In this document: positions 1-10,650 of the stretch, piece after piece
Layout: each line of letters opens with the position of its first letter
How positions within the stretch are numbered: position 1 is the stretch's first letter
Origin: Tridacna crocea
Lineage: Eukaryota > Mollusca > Bivalvia > Cardiida > Cardiidae
Direction of reading: 5' to 3'
Length of the DNA stretch: 64,000 bases
Assembly: GCA_943736015.1 (NCBI GenBank)
Contig: OX031061.1
Coordinates: 15,695,290-15,759,289, forward strand
Notes under the pieces: generated by a model
What the model was told of the DNA's origin: nothing
Seen by the model: the letters and a program-made list of their open reading frames with translations, nothing else
Database searches by the model: none
Position numbers and translations under genes: made by a program

Positions 1-265
1 TTCTGAGCCCACTACAGAGGTAAATGTGAATGATCCGGTGTGCAAGAGAGTCCATTCTCATTTCTACCACTGATTGTTCAAACCTTGCACGTGCAATTCC
101 AGAAAAAAAGTTCACCCATGTACGGACAAATGTTTGGCCTTTTATTTGGTAAACATAACAATGACACACATGTAAAATCCTTGCGCCTACCGCCTAACTT
201 TACGAACTTTTAAAATCTTCCCTCGTAATGACTCCAATGATTTTGGTGAGTTCAATAAATCGTCC
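1..265. other. unannotated flank
   Basis: I see no exon, repeat or RNA gene here. The transmembrane-protein gene whose last exons follow probably has its ectodomain exons to the left of the window, so this is likely intron sequence (inference). Confidence 0.3.
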
Positions 266-484
266 TTCCCTTTACCTGTATGCTGCTAAGCGCAACTCAC
301 TGAACTTTCGCGGACAGATCAACATTAAACTGCACAGAACGTGGAGTCTTATCTTGGATCTACATTGTCCAGTAGGGAGATATTATTCCTCAAAATATAC
401 CTTTAAAATATAATTTATTATATTATTTTGGGTTTTAGTATCGAATTGAAAATTTATTTTAGTGTTTAAGCAGGATAAGGGTAA
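266..484 (+). mobile_element. TTAA-type MITE, third family (copy 1)
   Basis: It resembles 10651-10865 from CTGCTAAGCGCAACTCAC through CTTGGATCTACATTGTC to AGGATAAGGGTAAAA. The terminal TTAA is mutated on both sides here, so the ends are set by that comparison. Confidence 0.5.
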
Positions 485-1275
485 AATGACGCCTCTTCGT
501 AAGCCAGGAGAAGAAATCCAAAATTTAAAGAAATGTTTCCTTGGATCGTGCTCTGAAAAGAAAAGCTTCTTAAACGGTTCTTATCTGCTGATCATAATTC
601 CTGTCAAGGCTACAAAACAAAACATTTAATTACTTTGTCTCTTTAACCAGATAGATAATAATGAAAACAATATCACACGAATTTTTCTTTAATAACCCTT
701 CAGGAAAATTACTGAATTTGTTCTGCTTTTTTTAACAAAATCACTGCTAGACGTGAATACAAAAAAAACATGGAATATTTCGTCGTAAACTTTGAATGAA
801 ATGGCAAAATTATAGGGCCGGCCAAGTCGAAAGCATTTGCAGCCAACAGACTAAATGCGGTACAGCGATGCATTTATTTCTCTGTACTGAAATTATTCTA
901 ATGATTCTGTTCCAGCAAATACCGACAGTTAATGCTAAATGTAGAAAAATCTCTTAGATGACATCTTCGCTTGAACAACTTGAGAAGGTTGAAGTAATTT
1001 CATAGATTTGTTCCTTGGATGACCTTCTACCAAAATTATCTAAATTTTTCTGGTACTTTTAAAAAGTACAAGAATAAATATTAGATAGAAAAAGGTTTCT
1101 TCAAGTCCGAAGATTCGGGAACAGTATAACATGAGTACTCCTTACATTAGTCTAAACCAGGTTTTTGCGCATGGTAACGCTTTGTTAATCAATATCGTTG
1201 TAGAAATCATTGAAATACCCGCTCACACAGCAACTCTATCTGTCGTACAATTTTGATTGGGTGAGCGATATAGGG
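485..1275. other. AT-rich stretch without recognised gene
   Basis: No open frame, splice-bounded coding segment or repeat shared with the rest of the window was found. It lies upstream of the transmembrane exon and is probably intronic. Confidence 0.3.
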
Positions 1276-1455
1276 CCGGTGTAATGCAGAGAAATGACCC
1301 TTCCCTACAAAATGATCCATGGGTAATTCACTACGAAGAGGAATGACCCGGGTCATTATTCTGCGTATAGAAATGACCCCAGAAGTCATTTCACTACGTA
1401 GAGGAATGACCCAGGTCATTTTGTAGGGGAGGGTAATTTCTCTGCATTACATCGG
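1276..1455. mobile_element. MITE with long inverted repeats (TGTAATGCAGAG family, copy 1)
   Basis: The left end TGTAATGCAGAGAAATGACC is matched by its reverse complement at the right end, with inverted repeats of about 40 bp. The inside is built from repeated AAATGACCC / GGGTCATTT motifs in both orientations. The flanks are CCGG on the left and TCGG on the right, a possible 4-bp duplication. A second, shorter copy is at 41960-42087. Confidence 0.8.
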
Positions 1456-1610
1456 CGTTGCTCTCTTGCTCTCTTCTTTTTCGCCTTAATCCATTGGCAT
1501 GACAAATAAACCTAACCTTTATAAGGTGCGGAAAAGGAAAGAAATATTATCTTCAAAATCTATGCCGGAATACATTACAAGTTCTCTTAGTCCTGGCATG
1601 TCTTTTGCAG

Positions 1611-1695
1611 TCTTTCTTTATGTCGGTGTTGCCTGTGCTGTTCTGGTTATTGTTGCTGTACTTGTCACAGCGTTCTTCATTATAAGGAGAAGGAG
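1611..1695 (+). CDS. transmembrane exon of a single-pass receptor-like protein
   Basis: An 85-bp exon follows a pyrimidine-rich acceptor (TCTTTTGCAG, ending at 1610) and ends at the donor AG|GTAAAAG. It encodes about 24 hydrophobic residues (FLYVGVACAVLVIVAVLV then TAFFII) and a basic stop-transfer run, which is a type I membrane segment. The open frame continues upstream only to a TAA at 1487, so the exon cannot extend past that. It ends after two bases of a codon; the exon at 9395 supplies exactly the one base needed, giving RRRR-SGRKK across the junction. Signal peptide and ectodomain exons must lie upstream of the window. Splicing is inferred from sequence and phase only. Confidence 0.7.
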
Positions 1696-1761
1696 GTAAA
1701 AGCTGTTATTTTTTTTTTCTTTCAATTTAAACAAAATCATCACAATCAGTATAATTCTTTA

Positions 1762-2016
1762 TTATTTAATTTTACAAAAAAAATCACGTGTCGCAATTAG
1801 ATGAAATATCATAAACGGTATGCTGACATATATTGAGATCAGCACACCAGTATTGACACAACTCTCTTTTAAGTCACTGACTACAGTACTTGTCTCATAT
1901 GCATCACAGGTGAGAGGCGCAAAATAAAAAAGAAATTTTACCACTACCTGGTAACGAATTCACAGCCACCAGGGTACGGGTCAGTTACGCTAACCACTGA
2001 GCTACCCGACCGGGCT
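1762..2016 (-). mobile_element. tRNA-derived SINE (family 1)
   Basis: Read on the minus strand, the head contains TAGCTCAGTGGTTAG (A box) and GTGAATTCGTTACC (B-box-like). A body follows with GTCAGTGACTT and GTTGTGTCAATACTGGTG. The same body occurs at about 28710-28860 (+) and 34268-34425 (-). It is old and diverged, and the tail boundary is uncertain. Confidence 0.6.
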
Positions 2017-2159
2017 CAATCATCAGGAAAAATATAATATAATATTCTATATTCATCTATGACTCCTTATCTCGGTAACATATGTTTCTACGAGTAATGA
2101 GTTAGCAAAGTAGTGTCAAATACTTTCAAAAGCAAAAGGCCCATGATAGCTCTGAAGTC

Positions 2160-2434
2160 ACTCACCTGAGTCTTTTGACCAAAACTGACCCATTATTAAA
2201 CCCATCTCTTTTGAGATATCATGACAAATATTCTACCAAGATTTCGACCAACTAGAGGATACACAAGGTTTTCGTATAATGTGGCCAAGTCACCAAGTTA
2301 ATAAAACGACATGACGCATTTTTAACTGGTCCAATAAATCAACAATACAATTATTCTGACCAGTTCTATGAGTATTGCACTGAAAATGTGGCCTCTAAAG
2401 CTTACAAAAGGTTTTTTTCTATGTTTGGACCAAG
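2160..2434. repeat. satellite array, left part
   Basis: These are diverged units of the tandem repeat seen at 6865-8090 (TTTTGACC, TTCTGACCA, CTGAAAATGTGGCCTCTA, CACAAGGTTTT). The last unit is cut at 2434 by the gypsy-class element, whose CCAAG duplication resumes at 6049. Confidence 0.7.
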
Positions 2435-3004
2435 TGTTACAAGCCAAACGTAACGAGAAATAAAACCAGAAACAAGCCTTTAACAGTTAACAAATAATTA
2501 TTAATGAACAAAAACAAAAGAGTACAATAGGAGTTAAGTTTGAATGAAAGTTTGTCAGTTTTAATCTTAGAACAAGAAATACTGAATAAGTCCCTCGAAA
2601 TTAAGAATTATGATTAGATAACAAAAAGAATGAAGTTTCTAGTTCCTAAAGCCTAAATCAACAGTAGTTTAACCTGTAAGTAGATACAAGCAACCTGTTT
2701 AAATAAAAGAAAATTCCTACTTAAAGATGTATATCCCAAGTTAAAACCTTTTCACTAATTCTGTATCCACAAAGCCTCAAGTTTAACTTCGAAATCCAAA
2801 TCATCAACTAAGTCACTCCTTTTTATATCAGCCTGGAAAATTCTAGATAAGTCTTTTCTTAAGAGATGACATCATAGATTAGTAAACAGTTTGTTTACTA
2901 ACAACCTGTTCCTAAAAATAGCCACAATGGAAAAACCAATAAATGTTCCACATGTTTCTAGAATATTCTGAAAACAGGCCACTGTATATCCTATCTACAT
3001 AATA
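2435..3004 (-). repeat. 3' LTR of the Gmr1-like element
   Basis: The LTR is about 570 bp. Its inner end (CTATCTACATAATA) matches the outer right end of the element (CTATATACATAACA) for about 32 bp, which identifies it as an LTR. On the minus strand a TATAAAAAG box lies near 2823-2831. A purine-rich tract AAGTGGGAAAG (minus strand, 3005-3015) directly precedes it, as expected for plus-strand priming. Confidence 0.75.
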
Positions 3005-3179
3005 CTTTCCCACTTAAAAGTAAAGAAAGTTTTAAGAATTAAAACTTTCTTTAGTCAGAATATAAAACATATCATTACAATTAACCGTACATGAAAATAC
3101 GTTACACATAAAAACAAAAGTTAACTATTTACAAGTTAGACTCTATACAAAGAATCAGGGATAATATTATCCCAACCTT

Positions 3180-3704
3180 TTATGAGTATAACATCCAAGT
3201 TAATATATTCTCGTAAAACAGACTCCATCGTAATACACGTTGATTCTTGTTTTTCATTTTATGGATAAAAATCAGAGGGTTATGATCACTGTATACAATG
3301 ATGGGTGCAGTAGAAGACGAAAAATATATTTCGAAATACTGAAGAGCAAGAATAAGAGATAAACACTCTATTTTTATTATTTGGTAGTTTTTCGGATCTT
3401 TGTTAAACTTTTTAGAAAAATATCTAACTGAATGGTCTACACCATTACAATCTCCTTGAAGTAGAACACCACCTGCACCAGTATCACTAGCATCTACTGC
3501 AAGCTTAAATACATTTCCAAAATTAGGAGCTAAAAGAACTGTATCACTCTTTAGTATAGCTTTTTGCTTTATCGAAAGCTTTTTGACAATCATCATTCCA
3601 TATAAATTTTTGCGTTTGCTGAGAAGACTTGTCAGTGACTCAGCAAAGACAGAAAAATTTCCACAGAATTTCCTGTAGTAACCAGTTATACCAAGAAATC
3701 TCAT
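3180..3704 (-). pseudogene. RNase H region of Gmr1-like pol
   Basis: The 174-residue open segment starts with the RT-to-RNase H tether (FLGITGYYRKFCGNFS) common in gypsy-class pol. It then gives the RNase H core, with acidic residues in VDASDTGAGGVL, IKIECLSLILAL and YSDHNPL. The usual tail after NQRVLRWSLF is disrupted. It is separated from the RT segment by a shift at 3705-3744. In the element it would degrade RNA in the RNA/DNA hybrid during reverse transcription. Confidence 0.85.
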
Positions 3705-3744
3705 GTAGGTACAGAAAAATCAGAAATAGCATTTACTTTAGCTT

Positions 3745-4398
3745 CTAGAGGTTTTTCCTGTCCTTTCCAAGAACATTACCTATAAATGTTGAACTAGCAT
3801 GATGAAATTCTTTTTTAACAAGATTAATTGTTAATTTCGCGTTACTCAGTCTGTCAAAAAAATATTCTTTAGTCTTTAGATGTTCGTTCCAGTCATCGCT
3901 GTGAATGATGACATCATCGACGTAGGGCCTACAGCCGTCCAATACAGATATTATCATGATGATAAGACGTTGAAATGAAGCTGGCGAGTTGTTTTTCAAC
4001 ACAGAAGGCATAACCTTGAACTGATAAAGTCCATCAGGAGTTACAAATGCAGAGATTATTTTTGGCTCTTTCAGTGAGAGGAATTGCCAAAATCCTGTTA
4101 AAAGATCAAATTTAGTAACATATTTAGCATGACCAATATTGTCAATGCAGTCATCTGCTTTTGACACTGGAAACGAATCAGTCTTAGTCATAGAATTAAC
4201 TTTTCTATAGTCTGTGCACATAGGAAAAGTACCATCTGACTGTGGTACAAGAATACTTGGAGAAACCCACTCGCTTTGACTAGGTTCAATAAAGTTATTG
4301 TCCAACAGATACTTGATTTCCTCTCTAAGATGCTCCAATTTCTTGGGATTCATTCGATATAAATGTTGTTTGACTGGTTTTGAATTTTCATTGTCCAC
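3745..4398 (-). pseudogene. reverse transcriptase of Gmr1-like pol
   Basis: This segment of about 217 residues shows gypsy-type RT blocks in order: PVKQHLYRMNP, REEIKYLLDNNFIEPS, CTDYRKVNSMTKTDSFP, KFDLLTGFWQ, SAFVTPDGLYQFKVMP and the catalytic YVDDVIIHSDDW. The usual F-G-L-x-N-A-P-A block is degraded to VLKNNSPASFQR. It lies directly downstream of the integrase C-terminal GPY module with no gag or protease between. Stops and shifts at both ends make it non-functional. Confidence 0.9.
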
Positions 4399-4749
4399 AT
4401 CATGGTATATTGTATCTGTCAGGGTTAGAATATCAGGGAACAGATGCTCATATTCAAAAATTAACTTTTTTAATTTATATTTTTGATGATAATTTAAATG
4501 TGAAAGTTTCTTATCTAATTTTTTTTTAAAATGTTAGAATTCTGAAGTTTTGAACAAATAGGGTTAGACTTGTCAAAGCTCATTCCTTCACAGTTTATGT
4601 ATTCATGGTCAATATGATTTTGATTTTGAGGGACTGATGAAGCTACATTTATTGGTGAAATACTTGAATTGTCTCTATCATATTCTTTTAACATATTTAT
4701 ATGGCATAATTGCTTTTGCTTTCGCCTTTCAGAGTTGTTATCACATAAT

Positions 4750-5640
4750 TTAAGTCACTGACCTTTTTCTCTGTAGAATAAGGACCAAAATATTTTGGTC
4801 CTAGAGGCCTTCCAGGAACTGGTAGAAAATCTAAAACTTTATCTCCAAGTTTATTTTTCTTCTTTTCTATTCTTATTAAATCATTCTTTCATTTTATATT
4901 GAGTTTTCTCTAAATTTGATTTTGCCACCTCACGAACTGTGTGGCAAAACACAAGCTTAAAGGGACTGAAACCAAGAAATTCCTGTGCAGATTCTTTTAC
5001 TGCAAAAGATGTATACCTTCATCAAAATCACTTTGTATGTCAAAGCAATATGACCTTATCATATTTCTTATGGTCTTTCAAGGGCACATTGGTTTTCAGG
5101 ATGATACGCAGAGGACCTATATTGTTTAATTCCCAACTCATGCATTACTTGTTGGAAAATACCAGACATAAAATTTGACCCTTGATCAGATTGAACCGAT
5201 TTAGGAAGTCCTACAAAAATGAAAAAAAATTCACTAAAGCTTTGACAGTTGTTTTAGATTTATATTTCTTAAAGGTATTGCTTCAGGAAAAAGGGTGGAA
5301 TCACACATAATAGTCAAGAGGTACTCATTGCCAGCCTTAGTTAGTGACAATGAACCTACATAATCAATTATAATCCTGCTAAAAGGTTCATCAAATCCAG
5401 GGATCGGCTGTATTTTAGCATAAAAAATTGACCTGATTGTGTTTGCCTACTTTTTGACATGTACGATAATGTCTACAATAGGCTGATACATCTGCTTTTA
5501 GACCAGGCCAATAAAAACGGTTAAGAATTTTGTGATAGATTTAATTGATACCTAAATGACCTGAAATAGGTGTTTCATGAGCTAAGCTTAATATTTCTAT
5601 TCTATAAGACTTAGGACTGACAACTTAGAGATTAAAAGCC
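4750..5640 (-). pseudogene. integrase of Gmr1-like pol, upstream of RT
   Basis: Read on the minus strand with several frameshifts. The zinc-binding module shows H...H (AHETPISGHLG) and C..C (YCRHYRTCQK). The core carries the acidic triad as IIIDYVGS, VQSDQGSNF and an E in the AYHPE...LERP block. The C-terminal module includes LPVPGRPLGPKYFGPY, a GPY/F signature typical of Ty3/gypsy integrases. Its position before RT is the notable feature. It is too damaged to act. Confidence 0.85.
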
Positions 5641-6048
5641 CACTCGCCATCAACAGAGACTTCAGGAGGGCACCATTTTCTCATTGATATTCCGTTTTTA
5701 TATAAAGACAGACAGGTTCCTGTGAAAAATCAGTTTCACTAGCAGCTTTTTTAAATAAATGTGCTATTTCTGAATCATTGTTGGTCTCCACTTAGTCTTG
5801 ACCTTGTATCATGGCCTTCAGTGACTAAAGGTGAAGATGTGTAATTCAATTCTGACAAATTATGTTTAGAATGTTTATATCCATCTGACTTTTAGACGGG
5901 CTTTGTGAAATAGATCTATCAATTTGATTATCAAATAAATGACCCAACAAAGAATCATACATATCAATATCAGACTGATTTTCAGTCAAAATGTCTTTCT
6001 TTGCCATAGCTCTAGTAACAGGTCATTAGATATTCTATATACATAACA

Positions 6049-6254
6049 CCAAGTGACCTAGATTTTTACCCAATGTGACCTTCTTTTCACACTCGTTCAA
6101 TGTTTCACAAAGACAAAATAAACATTCTGACCAACCTTTTTTAAAGGTTTTGGACTAAAATTGTGGCCTGTACAGTGTATACACGGTTTTCAAAGATTTG
6201 ACATAGTTTTGATCTATTATGGCCCATTTTCGAACTCATCCGAGATGTGATCAA
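6049..6254. repeat. satellite array, middle part
   Basis: The satellite resumes with CCAAGTGACCTAGATTTTTACCC immediately after the LTR element. It runs to GAGATGTGATCAA, where a second insertion begins. Confidence 0.7.
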
Positions 6255-6864
6255 GCCAGGCCTTAGTGACCGAGTTTCCATTCATTCTGTAATCGGCCGT
6301 GAATTGTTTCGCTGGGGTTTCCTTGTTCTCGTGAATTGCTCATAACGCATTTTGTTCAGTGATCTGTTTTTCTTTGAGAAGTTGTTAACTATTTTCATCA
6401 CAGATACGCCGTTATTTCTATTTGTCACCTGTCAATATCCAATCACATCATTCGGTGCAAATCAAGCTTAGCGATATTTTAAATGTGGCGGCGCCCATCA
6501 ACATCTCAACCAGGTAGCATTTTAAAGAGATTTTCGGCGTAACATCGAAAAATTGTTAAACAGAGATCAATAGTGTCTTCCCTGAATTGCAGAATGGCAT
6601 ATCTAATAGGAGACAAGCACGCCGACGGCCGCCATATTTGTTTGCAAACTCGGGCCTTTTCAAAGGTAATATTTAAGAAACGAAATAAATGAAATCATCC
6701 TCTCTATAAGAGAGTATCATTATGTTACCGATATTCCGATTGGCTATAAGGGTAATTCCCAACCACGTGAATATTCATAAGAAAGAACGATTTTCTACTA
6801 AAATTTCCAAGGGATGATAATATAAAGAGTAACGTTATGCTTCAAACCTGGATTCCGAGGATGC
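6255..6864. mobile_element. unclassified 610-bp insertion in the satellite
   Basis: It is flanked on both sides by ATCAA (6250-6254 and 6865-6869), and the satellite reads continuously if this block is removed. It has no TG/CA ends, no obvious terminal inverted repeat and no coding frame. It contains patches with higher GC than the surroundings. It could be a solo LTR with mutated ends or a non-autonomous element. Confidence 0.5.
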
Positions 6865-8090
6865 ATCAACCCAAACATTCTGACAACTTTTCAAGAGTGT
6901 TGGACAGAAAATGCGGCCATTAGAGCGTACCTAATGATTTGATAAAGACATTTGACGTAGAGACCTAGTTTTTGACATAACCAATTTCCAAACTCGTCTG
7001 AGATATCACCAAAAAGAAGAGAAAAACCCTCCGACCATTTTTTTTTTTTTTATAATTTTGAGCAAGAAATACGGTCCCTAGAGCAAACACACGGTTTTTC
7101 TGAGAATTGGCCTTCTGACCTAGTTTTTGACCCGACGTTACCTATTTTCGAACTTACCCAGGATATTATAAAGACAGATATTCTGACAAACTTCTTAGAG
7201 TTTTCGTCTGAAAATCTAGAAAGTACACAATCTTTTTCCAAGATCTGATCTAGTGTTTGACCCGACATAACCGATTTTCGAACTCGTCCAAGAGATCTTT
7301 AAAACACACACTTCGACCTACTTTAAAGAATTTTGTACTGAAAATGTGGCCTCTTGAGCGTGCACAAGGTTTATCTAAGGTCTGACCCAGTGACTTAGTT
7401 TTTGACCCAACACGACCCATTATCGAACTTACCCGAGATATTATCAAAACAAATAATCTGACCAACTTTCTAGAATTTTAGAGTGAACATGTGGCCTCTA
7501 GAGCGTACACAAGGTTTTTCTAAGACTGATCCAGGTGACCTAGTTTTTTATTTGACATGAATTATTTTTCAAGCTTGTCTTGGAAATCATGAAAACAAAC
7601 ATTCTGACGAGCTTTCGAGAGTTTTGGACTGAAAAAATGTCCCATAGAGCATGTACACAATCTTTTTTCAAGATTGAACCTATAGGTTTTGACCTGACAT
7701 GACCAGTTTGCGAACTCGTCCAAGATATTATCAAAACAAACATTCCGACCAACTCTCAAGCGTTTTGGACTGAAATGTTGCCTGTGGAGCGTACAAAAGG
7801 TTTTTTTTTTAAGATTAAACCTAATTGGCCTAGTTTTTGACCTGACATGAACCTTTTTTAAAGTTGTCCGAGATGTTAATAAGACAAGACCTTCTGATTA
7901 ACTTTCGAGAGTTTGTGACTGAAATGTGGCCACTAATTAATGCGTTCAAAAGGTTTTTCTTGACCTGGTGACCTAGTTTTTGACCTGACATTACCCATTT
8001 TCGAAGTCGTCTGAGATATTATCATGACAAACATTCTGACCATCTTTCGTGAGTATTAGACTGAAAATGTGGTTTCTGGAGCACACAAGA
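6865..8090. repeat. satellite array, ~145-bp period
   Basis: Eight consecutive diverged units occur. The motif (A)CCTAGTTTTTGACC recurs near 6963, 7117, 7251, 7393, 7539, 7681, 7829 and 7971, a spacing of 134-154 bp. Each unit also carries TCGAACTCGTCCGAGATATT, ACATTCTGACCA, GTGGCCTCTAGAGCGT and CACAAGGTTTTTCT. Very similar repeats are widespread in bivalve genomes; a relationship to the BIV160 satellite is possible but I could not check it. Confidence 0.85.
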
Positions 8091-8811
8091 TAAAAGTTGA
8101 CGACGCACGCCTGATACAGTACCAGCTTACCATGACCAGTTTGTGCACAATTGAGCTAAAATCATTTATAATGTCTCACACACGTATATATCTGAATCTT
8201 TTGCCTTGCCCACCAACTTTACCCAAATGGGAAAAAAGCACCTCTAACATATGTTTGTGTCATTTTCTGCATTTTATCTGTCGTTTAAATTCGTTTTCAA
8301 TCGAATAAAGGTTTAAGTTTTGAAATATACATAGAAAGATTCCTAGAACATCAACCTAGATCAACAGATCTCCAAGACATAGGACAGCACAGTATAGTTT
8401 AAACCCATCTTATTTTGAAACGCTTTCGGCGCCATTGGCGGAAACAAGTGCCTGATTTCGAAATCACATATCCCGATCAAGTCGCATAGAACACGCAATC
8501 TATTATTGGGTCTGTACCATACACTTGACATATAAAGCTTATAGGATAAACGTCATTCTGGGTGACAGTGTATGGTACATTAATAGTCTACGTTGAAAGA
8601 GATGAGTTTTGGAAATTACGAGAGCTAAAAAGCTCCCGTCGATTATGGTACAACTTTGATCAGTCATTGTCGATGCTACTTGCTACCTTGAGGCCTTGCC
8701 AGATACTCATACTTGGACAGATCCTAGGCTTAGCCCCCTCCCCCGCCCTCTCCTGGAATTCAAACAAAAATGTGCAAGAGCGAGATTAAATCTTTCCAAT
8801 GATTAAGTGAT
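8091..8811. other. intronic stretch without recognised feature
   Basis: No gene, RNA or repeat from elsewhere in the window was recognised. Short open frames here carry no known motif. Confidence 0.3.
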
Positions 8812-8951
8812 AATCTTCTTTCTATCGTAGTATTAGGTTATGAGGCACAAAAAATAATTCACAAGGGCAATAGCCCGAGTAATTAATTCATTGCGCCTAA
8901 AAGCTTACGACATGGTTTTCTTTAACCATACACCACGATAGAAAGAAGATT
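8812..8951. mobile_element. small MITE with perfect 16-bp terminal inverted repeats
   Basis: AATCTTCTTTCTATCG at the left end is matched exactly by its reverse complement at the right end. The 140-bp unit has no coding capacity. The exact target duplication is unclear (TA or TTA). Confidence 0.7.
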
Positions 8952-9053
8952 TATTGGATTCTAACTTGGCCAACTCTTTCTGAAAAGAAAATAGGTTTAA
9001 ACTTAAAGTAAAAACGTATATGCAGAGTATATTCCATTGAATAACTTACTTAC

Positions 9054-9091
9054 TCTATATAGAATGACGTCACTCTGTATAGAATGACGTA
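9054..9091 (+). repeat. short direct repeat (TATAGAATGACGT x2)
   Basis: The motif TATAGAATGACGT occurs twice in tandem, 19 bp apart. Confidence 0.6.
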
Positions 9092-9394
9092 GATTTAACC
9101 ACGCTTTCGTTGCATTGTGTTTATAGAGCCGAATTCACGTGTCATGTTAGAATGTATAATTAACGAAACAGTTGTGAATTACTAGATCTATCGGCTTCCT
9201 ACTATAAATTAACGTGTTTAATAAATCTGAACTAAATGAGCTGATTTCGAAAATATGGCCACACGAGGTTTTGAAAATATTTGTATACCCATCTTCTCGA
9301 TGGACGCTACTGGTTACGCAGGATAGTGGATTAGATCTAATGTCTGTAACCGAAAATTATCATTGGTCAACAGATGTGACTTTTATTTTTACAG

Positions 9395-10214
9395 AAGCGG
9401 ACGAAAGAAACACAACTCATCCCTGAGTGCCACTGATAATGTTACCTATGACAACCATACTCTAGACATCTACCGTGATACTAATCAAATCAAATTATGT
9501 AATAATACAAACTCTGCCTTACATGCTCTTCCAAGCTTTAATTCGACAGACGATAATGATAAGGTGTATTCTCCAGATTCTCGTGAATATTCATATTCCA
9601 GTATCGACAATCTGTACAAAAATGAGTATGATCACATCATCTTAGAAAATGATTTCGGACAGCCACAGTGTTATAACACAAGACCTGAACTACGACGATG
9701 CATGGATCCAGCACTCAAAATGGTATATGATCACCTGAACAGTGCTCATGGAATGGGACATTCCAGGAACAATAATGAAGACTACGATAATTCAAGGACC
9801 TACTCTCATGCTGTATTTGGCACTTATGATTATGATACAACTGTTGTAGCTTGTTATAAAGGCATGAAACTCTGCCCTGGTGTTAACACTGCTCACTATG
9901 ATAACGCTTTGACAATGTATACCGATAACGCCGACGCCTATGATCATACAAGTGCTTTCTCTCGTTCTGTTGTTGACAATACGGTTTATGATACAACTAC
10001 TGTAGCACATCATAAAAGCACTAAACTAAGTCGTTATGAGGGACACGATAAGACTTTGATTCCTCATACAGATAATGCTGACGAGCACGATCTTGTTGAA
10101 GCTACTTTTGGTCTTGAGAAGGAGGACGAGGAGGAAAAAGAAGATTGCTTTGGCACAACACAATATCAGCAAAGGAACTCAGTTCAAGATTTTGACAGTA
10201 TGTTGCGACACTAA
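9395..10214 (+). CDS. cytoplasmic-tail exon of the receptor-like protein, tyrosine-rich
   Basis: The terminal coding exon follows TTTTTACAG and ends at TAA (10212-10214), giving about 272 residues. It continues the basic juxtamembrane run with SGRKKHNSS and then has about 20 tyrosines. Nine are in Y-D pairs (YDNH, YDHI, YDHL, YDNS, YDYD, YDTT twice, YDNA, YDHT). Three Y-x-N motifs fit the known preference of GRB2-type SH2 domains. An acidic segment (EKEDEEEKED) lies near the C-terminus. No enzymatic domain is visible. The picture is a receptor that signals through phosphotyrosine adaptors (inference). Tyrosine-rich tails like this occur in invertebrate scavenger/MEGF-type receptors, but without the ectodomain I do not assign a family. 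Confidence 0.7.
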
Positions 10215-10650
10215 CACAAACTAAACAACGCCAAGTGATGACGCCTGAGTAAAATCAGATAAGAGATACATGTAACACTAGTTCTGTTGACAATAACTTG
10301 CATCACGACAAAACGTTACGTTGTAGGGGAAAGCAACTTGGTCCTATTGCAGAAGGTTCTTCCTTTTCCTGACACCACTTGTACAAACAAAGAGATAATG
10401 CAAAGAACGATTTCATGACATACACTGTAAAAAGTCATCTTCGCTAAATGTACGGCACATATGTCCGCAATAATATAGAACTGGGTCATTATCCACCAAC
10501 CATCTTTGAGAACACTTAATCCTCACAATAACCCTATAGATTTAGAAAGAAACCCAACATTTCATTGGCTGTACCACTTGGATTAGCCAATCAGAACTTG
10601 CGTTACCTTCAAATTATCAAATTTAGAAAACTTTTGAAGCTGAAATATTC
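10215..10650 (+). other. probable 3' UTR and downstream flank
   Basis: This is sequence after the receptor stop codon. No clear AATAAA was identified, so the transcript end is unknown. No other gene is visible. Confidence 0.35.

Larger units (their letters stand above)
2435..6048 (-). mobile_element. Ty3/gypsy-class LTR element with integrase upstream of RT (Gmr1-like), internally deleted
   Basis: The termini are TGTTACA...CATAACA, flanked by a perfect 5-bp duplication CCAAG (2430-2434 and 6049-6053). On the minus strand the order is an LTR stub of about 32 bp, a linker reading VTRAMAKK, integrase, RT, RNase H, a purine tract, then a full 3' LTR. No integrase lies downstream of RNase H, since only about 175 bp separate it from the LTR. 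Putting IN before RT is the order of copia elements, yet every domain looks gypsy-type. This combination is known for the Gmr1 group of Ty3/gypsy elements. Gag, protease and most of the 5' LTR are missing, and the frames contain stops and shifts, so the copy is dead. Confidence 0.85.
1696..9394 (+). other. intron of the receptor-like gene (7.7 kb)
   Basis: It is bounded by GTAAAAG at the donor and TTTTATTTTTACAG at the acceptor. It holds a SINE, the split satellite array, the IN-first gypsy element and a small inverted-repeat element. Additional small exons inside it cannot be excluded, although the matching phases of the two flanking exons make a direct join likely. Confidence 0.5.

Noticed and set aside
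9214..9426. 70-codon open frame before the receptor tail
   Set aside because: It overlaps the polypyrimidine tract and acceptor of the tail exon in another frame and has no recognisable content.
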